Source: Ichthyophis bannanicus (taxonomy: Eukaryota > Chordata > Amphibia > Gymnophiona > Ichthyophiidae). Taken from it: a stretch of DNA of 64,000 bases. Below the pieces are notes generated by a model. The model saw nothing but the letters and a program-made list of their open reading frames with translations. It was not told the DNA's origin and searched no databases. Within the stretch, counting starts at the first letter, position 1. Each line of letters opens with the position of its first letter. Both the position numbers and the translations under genes were made by a program. Positions 40,845 to 50,784 of the stretch are shown here, one piece after another. Location of the stretch: positions 1,308,169,519 through 1,308,233,518 of the forward strand of contig CM066033.1 of the NCBI GenBank assembly GCA_033557465.1, read 5' to 3'.

Positions 40845-41329
40845 ACACAGTGTCTGATCCGCCGATCCGAAAACCCCCCGACGCTTTCGCTTATAAATTG
40901 AACGTGACGGTTAGAAAAATACCGCAAGGCATTTTGAAGCCCGCTCAGCCCCCCAAGCTCCGCAGTACTCACCGCGTGTCCGAAGCGGCTTTTCACAAAA
41001 AGTTCTGTCTTGAATGGCAGCCCTCCAAGCTCCCGCCGCTAGCGGGATACAGAGTAACAGTAATAGCAGCCGAGGAAATAAAGACTGGGGCCCCCAGCTT
41101 ATCCTTTAGCTGTCTAGAGACGTTACCTTCACGGTGAGCAGGCTCTGCCCCCGGCTACCGGCACTCTAGGTAGTAGAAAAGAATCTCTTATTATTTCTAT
41201 TTTTAATGAAAGTGCCCCACTTGGTTAGGGAAGGATGCTCTGCTAGAACACCTGAACCCTCCGATTTAAAAATCAAAGTCCTATCTGTGAATTCCTCACT
41301 GCTTCCTCTGGAGCCTGTCAGGCTAACGT

Positions 41330-41483
41330 CTTATTCAGCTGCTGAGGACTGAAAGACTGAGTTGCTGACGTCACGGTCAGTGGGATGGCCTGTCAGAAGA
41401 ACTTTTCAGTTTTCAATCCTCAGCTGGTGAATGGGATTGACAACCCTTCTGTTCCTGGACTGGCCCGGAGAGACGATGAGGAA
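41330..41483 (-). repeat. DIRS-E right ITR (5' end of element)
   Basis: TTGCTGACGTCACGGTCAGT, GGCCTGTCAGAAGAACTTTT and TTCCTGGACTGGCCCGGAGA are complementary to the left ITR. A small inner hairpin is formed by CAGCTGCTGAGGACTGAAA and TTTTCAATCCTCAGCTGG. The 40845-41329 stretch is the 5' leader of the element and shows no other feature. Confidence 0.85.
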
Positions 41484-41685
41484 GCATTGATTTAATATTT
41501 GTAGTGCTACCTTTTGATAAATAGGGTAAGGTGCTGTGTGAGTTCTGGTAGTGCTGTTATGATATGGCAATTAAATGCTGTTGGGGGCTATCGAAACAGT
41601 ACTTTTTTCTATTTTGCACACTCTAATTGTATACAAAATTACATAAAAGATTTAAAAATAAAACAAAACAAAAATCTCAACTCAC
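41484..41685. other. Unique intron sequence downstream of the host exon
   Basis: The 202 bp between the DIRS-E right end and the exon donor. It is AT-rich with A runs near 41655-41675. The donor sequence, minus-strand GTGAGTTGAG, lies at 41676-41685. Confidence 0.6.
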
Positions 41686-41835
41686 TGGATATGCCATAAG
41701 GTCCACTGGTTGTCGGAATGGTTCAGAGTCTTCACATACAAAAATAAGATTTAACAGCTCCTGGCACTGTGTTTTCCATGCATGAATGTCACATGATTGA
41801 GCTTTATTGCGCAGCCTCCGCCTAGGTTGATGATC
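41686..41835 (-). CDS. Host exon, BRWD1/BRWD3/PHIP family, start of the second bromodomain
   Basis: 150 bp, exactly 50 codons, open in one frame on the minus strand, phase 0 at both ends. The translation contains [13 protein letters not shown] and [13 protein letters not shown], then ends AYP. In BRWD/PHIP proteins this motif begins the second bromodomain and is normally followed by a DYRDIIDTPMDF-type sequence, expected in the next exon, which is not in this window. The minus strand shows acceptor TTGTTGTCATTTCAG just before the exon and donor GTGAGT right after it. These proteins are large WD-repeat and bromodomain chromatin readers (family knowledge). PHIP is my best paralogue guess; I cannot separate the three firmly. 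Confidence 0.85.
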
Positions 41836-41896
41836 CTGAAATGACAACAACTACCATATTATATGCTTTTTCAACAGTAATTGGACACAACAGCAA
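41836..41896 (-). promoter_or_regulatory. 3' splice site and polypyrimidine region of the host exon
   Basis: On the minus strand the sequence runs CAATTACTG (possible branch point), a T/G-rich tract, then TCATTTCAG ending at 41836. The whole signal must fit in the 61 bases between the DIRS-F end and the exon, unless DIRS-F sequence supplies part of it. Confidence 0.65.
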
Positions 41897-42262
41897 AGCA
41901 TAGTTACTCACCTGTAACAGGTGATCTCCGGGAACAGCAGGAATTTAGTCTTCACATATGGGTATCGTCAGTACCGACGGAGCCTGCACGGGAACGCACC
42001 CCAGCGTCCAATTATACAGCTTTTGGGAGCATCCCACAGCGCCTGCGTGCTGCCTTCCCGCCTTTCCCAACTACCTCTCTCCAGTTGAGTTTTAAAGCTG
42101 AGACAGAGAGAGGGAAAGAAAAGAGAGATACAACTCTTAGGGGAGGTGGGTGGGTTGTGAAGACTAAATTCCTGCTGTTCCTGGAGATCACCTGTTACAG
42201 GTGAGTAACTATGCTATCTCCAGGAACAAGCAGGAATATTGTCTTCACATATGGGGACTCCC
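41897..42262 (-). repeat. DIRS-F left ITR (41897-42080) and ICR (42155-42262)
   Basis: Left ITR: AGCATAGTTACTCACCTGTA, CTTCACATATGGGTATCG. A short GA-rich run (42100-42128) matches the DIRS-C one. ICR: ATCACCTGTTACAGGTGAGT joined to CTATCTCCAGGAACAAGCAG. Confidence 0.8.
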
Positions 42263-42371
42263 TAGCTACAGATGCCAGGGAGAGACCCCAGAAGTTGTGT
42301 GCCCCTGTGAAAGGGCTCCACTTCCCCCATGGATCTCTGGCATCCAAACAGGGATGGTGGGTAGGCATTGA

Positions 42372-43390
42372 TTAGTTATGGAACAGGTGTTGAAGAACAG
42401 CCTGATCAAACAAGGCATCCCGGCGGGAGTCCTTGTCTAAGCAGTAATGGGCTGTGAAGGTATGAACCGAGGCCCAAGTGGCTGCTCGACAGATGTCGTC
42501 AATAGACACAGAGTGTAGATGAGTCATTGAGGCTGCCATGGCTCTCACATTGTGAGCTGTGACATGGCCTTCCAGAGAAAGGTTCTTACTCTGATAGGCA
42601 AAAGAAATACACTGTGCAATCCAGTTGGACAATGTTCTCTTGGAGACTGGAAGTCCCAAATGAGAAGGATCTGTAAGTAAAAGGTAAGTGCTCTTTTACA
42701 GTCCAAAGTATGAAGATTCCTTTCTGCATTTGAAGCATGAGGCCTTGGAAAAAATACAGGCAGGTAAACCGCCTGGTTTAAATGAAAAGGTGAAACCACC
42801 TTTGGCATAAAGTGTGGATGAGTCCTAAGGACTACCTTAACATGATGGAACCGCGTGTAAGGAGGATCAGCAACTAATGCTTGCAATTCACTGATGCGAC
42901 GTGCTGATGTGATTGCAATGAGAAAGATAACTTTCCAGGAAAGGAATTTCAAGGAGTTAGTAGCTAAAGCTTCAAAAAGAGGCTTCATGAGCTGCCCAAG
43001 AACCAGATTCAGGTCCCATGCCACTGGAGTTGGCCTAATGGGAGGCTTAGTTAGAAAAAGGCCCCTCATAAATCTCGCTATGAGAGGATGAGGGGAAATA
43101 GGCTGTCCATTTAAAGGCTTTAAAGAAGCTGAAATAGCACTTAAATGGACTCTTACTGAGTTAGTTAGTCTTAAGTCCTGCATTACATAAATGAAGGAGA
43201 TACTCCTGTAATGATTCCAGAGGTATCGCAGAGGGGTGAAGACCCTTTTGCGAACACCATATGGAAAACCTTTTCCACTTGAAAGCATAGGAGCGTCTTG
43301 TGGAAGGTTTCCAGGAAGCACAAAGGACATCCTTTACTTGTTGAGAAAGGTTAAGACCATGAAGGTCTAGGTTCTCAGCAACCAGGCCCT
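42372..43390 (-). pseudogene. DIRS-F tyrosine recombinase, one internal deletion
   Basis: The main ORF (43330-42545) has LTNSVRVHLSAISASLKPLN, the Arg box TSARRISELQALVAD, HVKVVLRTHPHFMPKVVSPF and ALTFYLQ. There a 46-bp deletion relative to DIRS-C (near 42670) shifts the frame. The C-terminal ORF 42659-42372 is intact: HxxR box TAHNVRAMAAS and Tyr box FTAHYCLDKDS, ending LQHLFHN. All catalytic residues are present, but in two frames. Confidence 0.82.
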
Positions 43391-43983
43391 GAGATGCAGA
43401 GAGTGGGGATTGGGATGCCACAACATCCCGTCCTCCTGAGACAGGAGATCTGGAGCAGATCCTAATTCCAGAGATGGAGCTTGAGAGAGATGCAGGAGCA
43501 GAGGGTACCAAACCTGCCGTGGCCAATGAGGAGCTATGAGAATCATGTGGCCTTTGTCTCTCTGAAGCTTGAATAGGGTTTGGGGAATTAGGGGAATGGG
43601 TGGAAAGGCATACAGGAGTCCAGACCCCAGTGGAGGAGGAAAGCATCCCTGGCCTGAGAAACCTGAGCCGGAATTCTGGAACAGAACCGGGGAAGTTTGG
43701 CATTCAACGGACTTGCAAAGAGGTCTATGTCCGGAGTTCCCCGAATTTGAAAAATATTTACTACCTGGTCTGCATGGAGAGACCATTTGTGTGGAAGCAG
43801 AACTCGACTGAGTCTGTCTGCCCAAGAGTTTTGAATTCCAGGCAGATACACTGCAAGGAGATGAATCTGATGCTCTCTGGTGAGGGCCCATAGTCGCAAA
43901 GCTTTTTTGCAAAGCGACAGAGAGCCTGTTCCTCCCCTGCTTGTTCAGACAGAACATAGCTACTTGATTGTCCGTCTGAATTA
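43367..43983 (-). pseudogene. DIRS-F methyltransferase-like region and partial RNase H
   Basis: Minus-strand frames show the end of RNase H (REHQIHLLAVYLPGIQNSWA, DRLSRVLLPHKWSLHADQV), then DIDLFASPLNAKLPRFCSR, ARDAFLLHWGLD and PRQVWYPLLLHLSQ. A short frame change separates two pieces near 43600. The region overlaps the YR start. Confidence 0.75.
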
Positions 43984-44023
43984 GGGTCTGAATACTGGGC
44001 CCATGTTATTTTTGCCTGTTTTT

Positions 44024-44485
44024 TATTTATTTTTTATTTATTTAACATTTCTTATATACCGTGCTCTTTGTCATCAGTGCGGTTTACATTGAAACAATAT
44101 AACACTTGGTCAAGTAAATTTGGTCGTCGTTTACATAGAACAGGGATTTAACATGGAGGTAAACTTGTGGGAAACTATATACATTCTAGTACATTAGATA
44201 TTACAGATAAATTCGCTGTAGGTTTTTGTAATCATATGGCAGCGGTTTGAGATTGTGAGGGTGGGAGAGGGTGAAGGGGGGGGGGGATATCTAGATGTGT
44301 AAAGTACATGAGAAAAAGGTGGTGTTTGAGGGCTTTTCTGAATAGCCTAAGGTCCCTGATTGCTCTAATGCTGGGAGGGAGTTTGTTCCAACACCTGGGA
44401 GCATAGTTCGAGAATGCCCTATTGATGGTAGTCTGATTGAGCTTTGTTGATTCAGTTGGTATTAGTAGCATGTCTGTAGCCAGCT
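44024..44485 (-). mobile_element. L2-like LINE 3' fragment
   Basis: Tail TTTTTATTTATTTAACATT and TTATATACCGTGCTCTTTG at the left. The minus-strand ORF 44471-44232 has NRAFSNYAPRCWNKLPPSIR and LRLFRKALKHHLFL, matching the C-terminal L2 sequence of the larger copies (NRAFSFVAPQLWNKLP at 45770). A G run lies at 44278-44287. The 5' truncation is near 44485. Confidence 0.75.
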
Positions 44486-45254
44486 TTGAATAATTTACAT
44501 AAATACTTACTTGGCTTCAGATGTCACTCATGATCCATTATTTTAATACAAAATGTGACGTTCTAGTAGCCATATTGATCCTGGAGAAAACGTAATTCTT
44601 CATTGCCCAAAAAAATTATAAATATGTGAGAAGAAACCTAGCAGATTTGAAGACATGATCTATTTAGCCTCTACAGCACAGAATATTTGTATGAATATTA
44701 TCAAAGTTATCAAACCTGCAAAGAATTAATCAACTATCAAAATACTCTATTGTGTCTCATTGTTTTCTTGCACCAGAACTTCAGTCTCAGATAACCAAAA
44801 ACTTGCTAAATGAAATGCTTTCAAAAGCAGGAGTTAGATTGCCTTTCATCAACTTAGTTACTCTTCATCCAAAAGAAGCTGTAAAGAGTCTAGGGGGTAT
44901 GTTTACTAAACGGCGGTAAGGGAGCAGGTGTTATCAAGCGTTAACGGCAGCGAAAAGGGGTTTTCCATGCGAAAAGGGCTCTGGGCGGCTAGGGGCTATT
45001 CCGGGTGCAATGGGCCACATAATGGGACATCGGGTGTTAAGGTGTCAAGCATGCACCTTAGTGCTCGAAAACGGTTATGACGTTAGTGCTGGATAAGGGA
45101 GCCCCAGGAAAATCCAAAGTAAAGGTGATGAATGGAAGGACAGATGGGAGCCGAAGGGCCTGACAGATCCACAGGCATCCAACATGCCAGTCAATAAGTA
45201 TGAGGAGCATGTTTGAAGCTGTACCTCTGCACAGAAGGGGTGCCCACGTAAAAC
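44486..45254. other. Low-copy sequence between two L2 insertions
   Basis: Two weak exon-like stretches (minus strand 44516-44580, plus strand 44777-44893) were considered and rejected. From about 44892 (GGGGGTATGTTTACTAAACG) to 45250 the base composition changes and the sequence looks like an unidentified interspersed repeat. No coding capacity. Confidence 0.4.
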
Positions 45255-48200
45255 ACCGTAATTTATTTATTTATTTATTTATTTTATTTAGTGTACACTT
45301 ATATCCCGCTACTTCCAGCGATCAGCAGCGGTATTCCACCACAGAAAAAGAGTGGCTGTACTGGCCATAATTTACAATACACAGAATGATTAGTGGAAGA
45401 GGTACAGTTCACAGCACACAGTATGATTAGTGGGAATAGTACAGTTCACAGCACACAGGGATAAGGTTTAGACATATTGAGAAGGGAATATTTACAATTA
45501 GTATTTACAAAAGAAGTTACAATTTACACAAGCAGATACATATTCACACATCAGTGAGTCTATTGGTGGCGATCTCATTGCTGACATGAATTCATACAAT
45601 TTGCTTTGTGGATTGAGATTATATAGTGTTGAAGTGTGACTGGAATAGGTACGTCTTGAGTTGTTTTCTGAAGACCATTAAGTCACTGCACGCTCTTAGA
45701 TCTACTGGTAGCTTGTTCCAGAGTTGAGGTGCTACGAACGAGAATGCTCGGTTGCTGGTCTGGACATTGACGTGCCTCATGCGGCCGGGGACCAGTAGGG
45801 TGTTGAGGCTCGGGGAACGTCTGCTCCTGTTATTTGTTTGGGCTGACACAAGTGAGCCGAGGTAAGAGGGCGCGATGTTATGGAGGAGCTTGAATGTGGT
45901 GACTATGATTTGTACTGTATTCGGGCACTGATTGGGAGCCAATGCAGGTCAATTAAAGTAGGTGTGATGTGATCCTTTAGTCTTGTTCCCGTTATGATTC
46001 TAGCTGCCACATTCTGCGCCAACTGGAGGATACTGATGGTCTTTTTAGGGAGCCTTTGAAGTATGGCGTTGCAATAGTCTATGTGAGGAATGATGAGGGC
46101 TTGCGCTACGGTGCGGAAGTCAGCATGATCTAAGATAGAACGGAGAGGTTGTAGAATTCTTAACTTATGGAAAATGACCCGATTTGTAATTCTAAGATGC
46201 TTCTCCATCTTTAAGTTGCAGTCCAGCGTCACTCCAAGGTATTTAATTTCTTTTTTTGTTGCGTATACATTGCCGTTCATGGTTATTGTTGGTGGTGGGT
46301 TGAAGTCCGTTTTCCTGGATATGCACATCACTTCAGTTTTTTTGTGATTTATGGACATATTGTTGCGTCGCAACCAGGTTTGTAGCTCGTCAAGGCATTT
46401 CTCGAGCTGGCTGATGTTTGGGTGATCTACATCCAATTGGGTATAGAGCATAATGTCATCAGCATATATATGGTAACTGATGTCGTTGTTCTTGAAGATT
46501 TCACAGGCTGGTCTCAGATAAAGGTTGAACAGGAGCGAAGATAGTGCTGAGCCCTGCGGGATGCCTTGAGTTTGTGGGAATGGCGTCGCTGTTTCATCAC
46601 CAAAGTGAACTTGCTGCATTCGGTCTGTAATGTATGAGGCGAACCATTTCAGGGGGATTCCTCTAATGCCTAATGCATCGAGTCTTTTCAAGAGAGTGGG
46701 ATGATGCACTGTGTCGAAAGCGGCAGATATATCTATGAATATGAGCATGAACATTTTGGTTCTGTTCTCAAGACCTATTAGAAGTTTGTCCATCAGGGCT
46801 AATAGGAGGGTTTCGACACCATGATGTTGTCGGAAACCATATTGGTGGATGTCCAATGCGTTGGTGTCATCTATGTGGTCTTGAAGTTGTTGCTGCACTG
46901 CCTTTTCAGTGATCTTGGCAAGGAATGATATGCTTGATACCGGGCGGTATGATGTTGGATCATTCTTGTTGAGTGATTTGTTTTTCAGTATGGGTCTGAT
47001 GACTGATTTTTTGAGGTGTGTTGGCATTAGTCCTTGTTGTAAAGATTGGCTCACTATGATGGTGATGATTTGTGCAAGATCCTGCTTTGCACCCTTGACC
47101 CATGCCGCTGGGCAGGGGTCCAGTGGGGAGGTAGTGGTCCTTAATGCAGTGATTACGCCTAGAATTTGCTTTTCATCTAGTTTAGTGAATGCAGCCCACT
47201 CGTGGTAGAGTGTAGGGCTTCCAGTGGGGTTAGATGTTTGTAGCATGGTGCCCGTATTTAGATCTTGTGAGGGATCTTCAGGAGTCAGTGTTGTTATGCT
47301 TCTGGTTTGAGGGTTGAGTTTACTTGCATAATGGTCTGCCAGGATTTGTGCAGACATCTCCCCAAAAGTATTAGATTCTTGTGTATTCCTCGTGAGTGAT
47401 TTGACCAGCGCAAAGAGTTCCCTGGGTCGATTGAGAGCTTTATTAAGCGTGTTGGTGTGGTGAGTTCTTTTCGCAAGATTGATTGCATTCTTGTATTCAG
47501 CCAGAGTTTTGTTGTATGCAATCTTATGGTCCTCGGTTGCATGGCGTCTCCACTTCCTTTCTTGTTTCCGTAGTAATTTCTTGAGCTCGCGGAGTGCTGG
47601 GGAGAACCATGGTTCGCTCTTGTTTCTGGGTGGGTTTCTTGGGTGCGTCTGTGTTGCGACAGATACTGCTTCAATGGCTTCATTCCATTGGCTTACTAGC
47701 GTGTCCATGTCTCTGAGATCCGTATTTATGTGCGTTGCTATGGATGACACCAGTGTTGGTTTGTCGTACTTCTGGAATCTCCTTTTTTGGCTTGCAGTTG
47801 GATTGTGTGATGTATGTTCATGGATGGTGGAAAGGAGTAATGTGAACTCAATTTGGTGATGGTCAGACCATGGTACTGGGGTTATGTGTACATTGGGTTT
47901 TCGCACCCCATGGTGCTTGGTGGGTAAAAACACCATGTCCAATATGTTGCCTTTGGCGTGGGTGGCCCCGCAGATTATTTGTTCATAGCCGAGTTGGGTC
48001 ATGGTTTCATGAAAGATTTCTGTTTGAGCTGTTGGGACCGATGCCATGTTTAGGTCGCCGAGGATGATTTGCTGTTTCTTGATCGCAGTGGTGGTGATAA
48101 CTTCCAGCGCATCTGCCAGGGTCTCATATGGAGCTGATGGCGGTCTGTAAATAAGACATATCGCCATGGATTTATTTTCTACTCTGAGTATGTCAATACT

Positions 48201-48830
48201 GGTGTCTGTGCTTTGGGACGTGGTTGCTAGGGCAAAGGAGTCCTTAGCAAGGATGATTACTCCTCCTCCCCTTTTCCTGTCACGGGGACAATTGAAGATC
48301 TGGTATCCTGGCTTCACAATTTGATTGATGATGGCTGAGTCTGCATCAGTGATCCATGTTTCTGTGATACATAGAATATCGGGTTGTATATCTGTGAGGA
48401 TGTTGTATATGATGTGTGTCTTGTTTCGGATGGATCTTGCGTTTATAAGCATAAAAGATATTGTGGTTGGTATGGGCTCGCTGGCATTAGAGCTGATTTT
48501 TAACTTAGGTCCTTGTTTAACGGTTCCCCTACGGCTCCTCCCCTTGTGTGATCTAGTATGTGGGCTCACTGGGGCGTTTATGAGTGGTGCGTTCTCGTCT
48601 TGGTTGTGTGATGGCGTTGCTGGCCAGTGTGTAGTTGGTGGTGAGTTAGGTAAAATTTCAGGTGTGAGTATGACTGGGTAATAGAGGTGTACTGGCCTCC
48701 ATAGTAACATAGCATGATATTGATAAACATGGTTGCAGTTACATGCGATTAGTAGGGCATAAATACACCATATGAGGCAGGCGCTGATGTGGGCCATTTT
48801 TAGTGGGCAGCTCGCCTCAAAATACAGGGC
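45255..48830 (-). mobile_element. L2-like LINE, nearly full length
   Basis: 3' tail at 45255-45310 (TTATTTATTTATTTATTTAT, then ACACTTATATCCCGCTAC). ORF2 starts at 48797. The sequence upstream of 48830 may be its 5' UTR; I cannot find the true 5' end. This is the largest L2 copy here and the only one with the endonuclease. Confidence 0.85.
45619..48797 (-). pseudogene. L2 ORF2: endonuclease and reverse transcriptase, one base from open
   Basis: Main ORF 48797-45903, 964 codons. A hydrophobic N-terminal stretch comes first, then the endonuclease (INARSIRNKTHIIYNIL, CITETWI, LIYRPPSAPYE, ILGDLNMAS, PWSDHHQIEFTLLL), linker, RT (PTSYRPVSSISFLAKITEKA, QYGFRQHHGVETLLLALM, FIDISAAFDTVHHPTLLKRL, GIPQGSALSSLLFNL, YHIYADDIMLYT), then EIKYLGVTLDCNLKMEKHL and DYCNAILQRLPKK. 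The ORF ends early at 45903 because one A seems missing in TACAAATCATAG near 45910; the C-terminus continues in the next frame (45942-45619, NRAFSFVAPQLWNKLPVDLR). So a single frameshift is the only visible break. Confidence 0.85.
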
Positions 48831-50152
48831 GGTCAGCTTCGCCTTGGGGTACGGTTTATTCCACTACGTTCAGGTATCTATAGCACCTGTCTTGGCAAGT
48901 TACGTTTAGGCAGAATATACAGTGATGGGTGCTATTAGCAGTACTCTTGGGACACAAGATGCTGATTCAGAGTCTATGCAAGTCAGTTAGGCATGAGAAT
49001 ATCAATATGAGGTATCTAGATAATGTAGCTAACTGCAATACGTGAATTAAGCAATGCAACAGTCACTATACATGTATTATCGAAAGTTGTACAAGTTATT
49101 TAGGTGCTTGAAATCAAAGGAGCATCGAGCTTCCGGTAATGCAGTTATCGTTTTACATAACTATTACAGTTTTCTATTTGGACTAGGATCAGTCAACGGG
49201 CCCCGTATAATAAGTAGCTACCGTTCACTTAAGAGGCAAATCAACAAACAATTGCAACAATCAAATGCAACAAACAAATGCAAGTAAAATCCGTTTGAAC
49301 AACATGTTATACTGTCATTTAGTCATTTCATTGTGTTAGCTGACGTTTAGCTTACCCTCCAGGTGCTTTCTGTGATTGTTGTAGTGGCGCGGTTTGCTCT
49401 CAAGGTCCCTGCCGTTGGGTGGAGCGTCAGTTTGCTTGCATCTGACCACTATCTAATGTGTCTGGCGTTCGGGGAGCTCATACCCAATCAGGGGAGCTCA
49501 TACCCTCTGATTTTCTTTGAACCCTATTGCTGCCTTGAGTTCTCTTAGGTAGGTGGCGTTGGTTGATGGTGCTGTGTGCTGTGCGGTGTGTTGCAGTAGG
49601 CGCTGATGTTCTGCGCTTTGCAGGTTTGCCAGGACCGGGAGGTCTCAATATGTTAGGTAGATGTTGCCGGCGAGCTTATATCCACTTCTGGGGTTCAAGC
49701 CAAGGTTGGGCGTGATCCAGCTATCACTGCTTTACGGACCTCAACTGTTGCACAGCCTCTCCGCGGGATGGGCCACGCTACCGGCCACGTCCTAAGGGCC
49801 ACGCCAAAGGTGTGTGTGTGACATTACACACTCCCTCTTCTGACTCCAAGGGGAAGACTTGCCCCCATGGAGTTAGAAGAGGGACGATATGTGCTTTGAA
49901 AGGAGGATGGAGCAGGACTGGTGACGTGAAGATCTGGCACAGGAGAGGCATGTGTGAAGTGTCCAAACACAGAAAAGCATACCTGGGTAGGTCATGGTCT
50001 AGTAGCCTGCATAAGAAGACATGACTGCACACAGCCGACAGAGGTGGATGGATGGGCTGAACGAAGGATAGGGACAAAGGAAAGCATGGTATGGACTGGC
50101 AGCACTGATATGCCGTTGGTGCCAGCCTCAACATATTTGTACTGTGTGGGAA
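48831..50152. other. Low-copy region upstream of the L2, possible 5' UTR in part
   Basis: No coding pattern recognised. A 15-bp direct repeat (GGGGAGCTCATACCC) sits at 49471-49485 and 49491-49505. The 49330-49770 stretch is more GC-rich and could belong to the L2 5' UTR, but I cannot show it. 49800-50152 shows nothing recognisable. Confidence 0.4.
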
Positions 50153-50281
50153 GAGTAGTTACTCACCTGTAACAGGTGTTCTCCAGGAGCAGCAGGAATC
50201 AGTCCTCACATATGGGTGTCATCGGCACCGATGAAGCCCCAGCAGAGCATTTCCCCAGCTTTCCATGAAAGCCTTTGGGAA

Positions 50282-50655
50282 AGAGTAGTTACTCACCTGT
50301 AACAGGTGTTCTCCAGGAGCAGCAGGAATCAGTCCTCACATATGGGTGATGTCGGCGCCGACGGAGCCCTCGTGCGGAGCATTTCCCCAGCTTTCAAAGA
50401 AAGCCTTTGGGAATTGCAGCACGCATGCGCGGTCCCCATCCTGCCCAAGGGTGCCATCTTGCTCAGTCTGATGACATAGCTAAAAGACAGCAAAAAAATT
50501 AGCAAAATAAATCATATGACTGCAACTCCAAGGGGAGGAGGGAGGGTTGTGAGGACTGATTCCTGCTGCTCCTGGAGAACACCTGTTACAGGTGAGTAAC
50601 TACACTTTCTCCAGGACCAAGCAGGAAGTCAGTCCTCACATATGGGGACTCCCCA
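50282..50655 (-). repeat. DIRS-G left ITR (50282-50475) and ICR (50538-50655)
   Basis: Left ITR with GGGTGATGTCGGCGCCGACG and GCACGCATGCGCGGTCCCCA. ICR: GAACACCTGTTACAGGTGAG joined to CTTTCTCCAGGACCAAGCAG, complements of the left and right extremities. The near-tandem look of 50153-50281 and 50282-50410 comes from the nesting and is not a local duplication. Confidence 0.85.
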
Positions 50656-50784
50656 GCTTAAGGCTACCGGAGACCTCATGCCGAAAAAATGAGCTCCCTC
50701 TAGCTCGTCAGTACGTAAGGAAGGAATCTTCTCAGAGAACGCCCCCGACCGGTAGCCCAACACCAGGGCCGGAGGGAAGGAGTT

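Larger units (their letters stand above)
35811..41483 (-). mobile_element. DIRS-E, second DIRS family, nearly complete
   Basis: 5.67 kb on the minus strand with different ITRs from A-D and F-H, but the same gene order: gag, RT-RNase H-methyltransferase-like, YR, ICR. Gag (502 codons) and YR (399 codons) are open; the RT region has a few frameshifts. The left end GAAGAAATTA begins at 35811, the right end GATGAGGAA ends at 41483. The right end is 203 bp from a host exon. Confidence 0.9.
41897..43983 (-). mobile_element. DIRS-F, 3' part of a DIRS element (gag, RT and right ITR missing)
   Basis: Left ITR, ICR, YR, methyltransferase-like segment and the start of RNase H (up to CCGTCTGAATTAGG near 43983) are kept. 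The rest is gone. It is the same family as DIRS-C, with high similarity by eye. After 43983 about 40 bp of unknown sequence lead into an L2 fragment. Confidence 0.85.

Noticed and set aside
44516..44580. Possible minus-strand exon between CGTTTTCTCCAG and GTAAGTATTT
   Set aside because: Splice-like ends exist, but all three frames contain stops and the phase does not fit the exon at 41686-41835.
44777..44893. Possible plus-strand exon after TTTTCTTGCACCAG, open for about 38 codons
   Set aside because: No protein family recognised, no donor before the repeat-like sequence at 44892, and such an open stretch is expected by chance. It would also lie opposite to the host gene.
50153..50410. Apparent tandem duplication of a 130-bp block
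   Set aside because: The two blocks are the left ITRs of DIRS-H and DIRS-G. The H block matches the H right end better, and H resumes after G, so nesting explains it.
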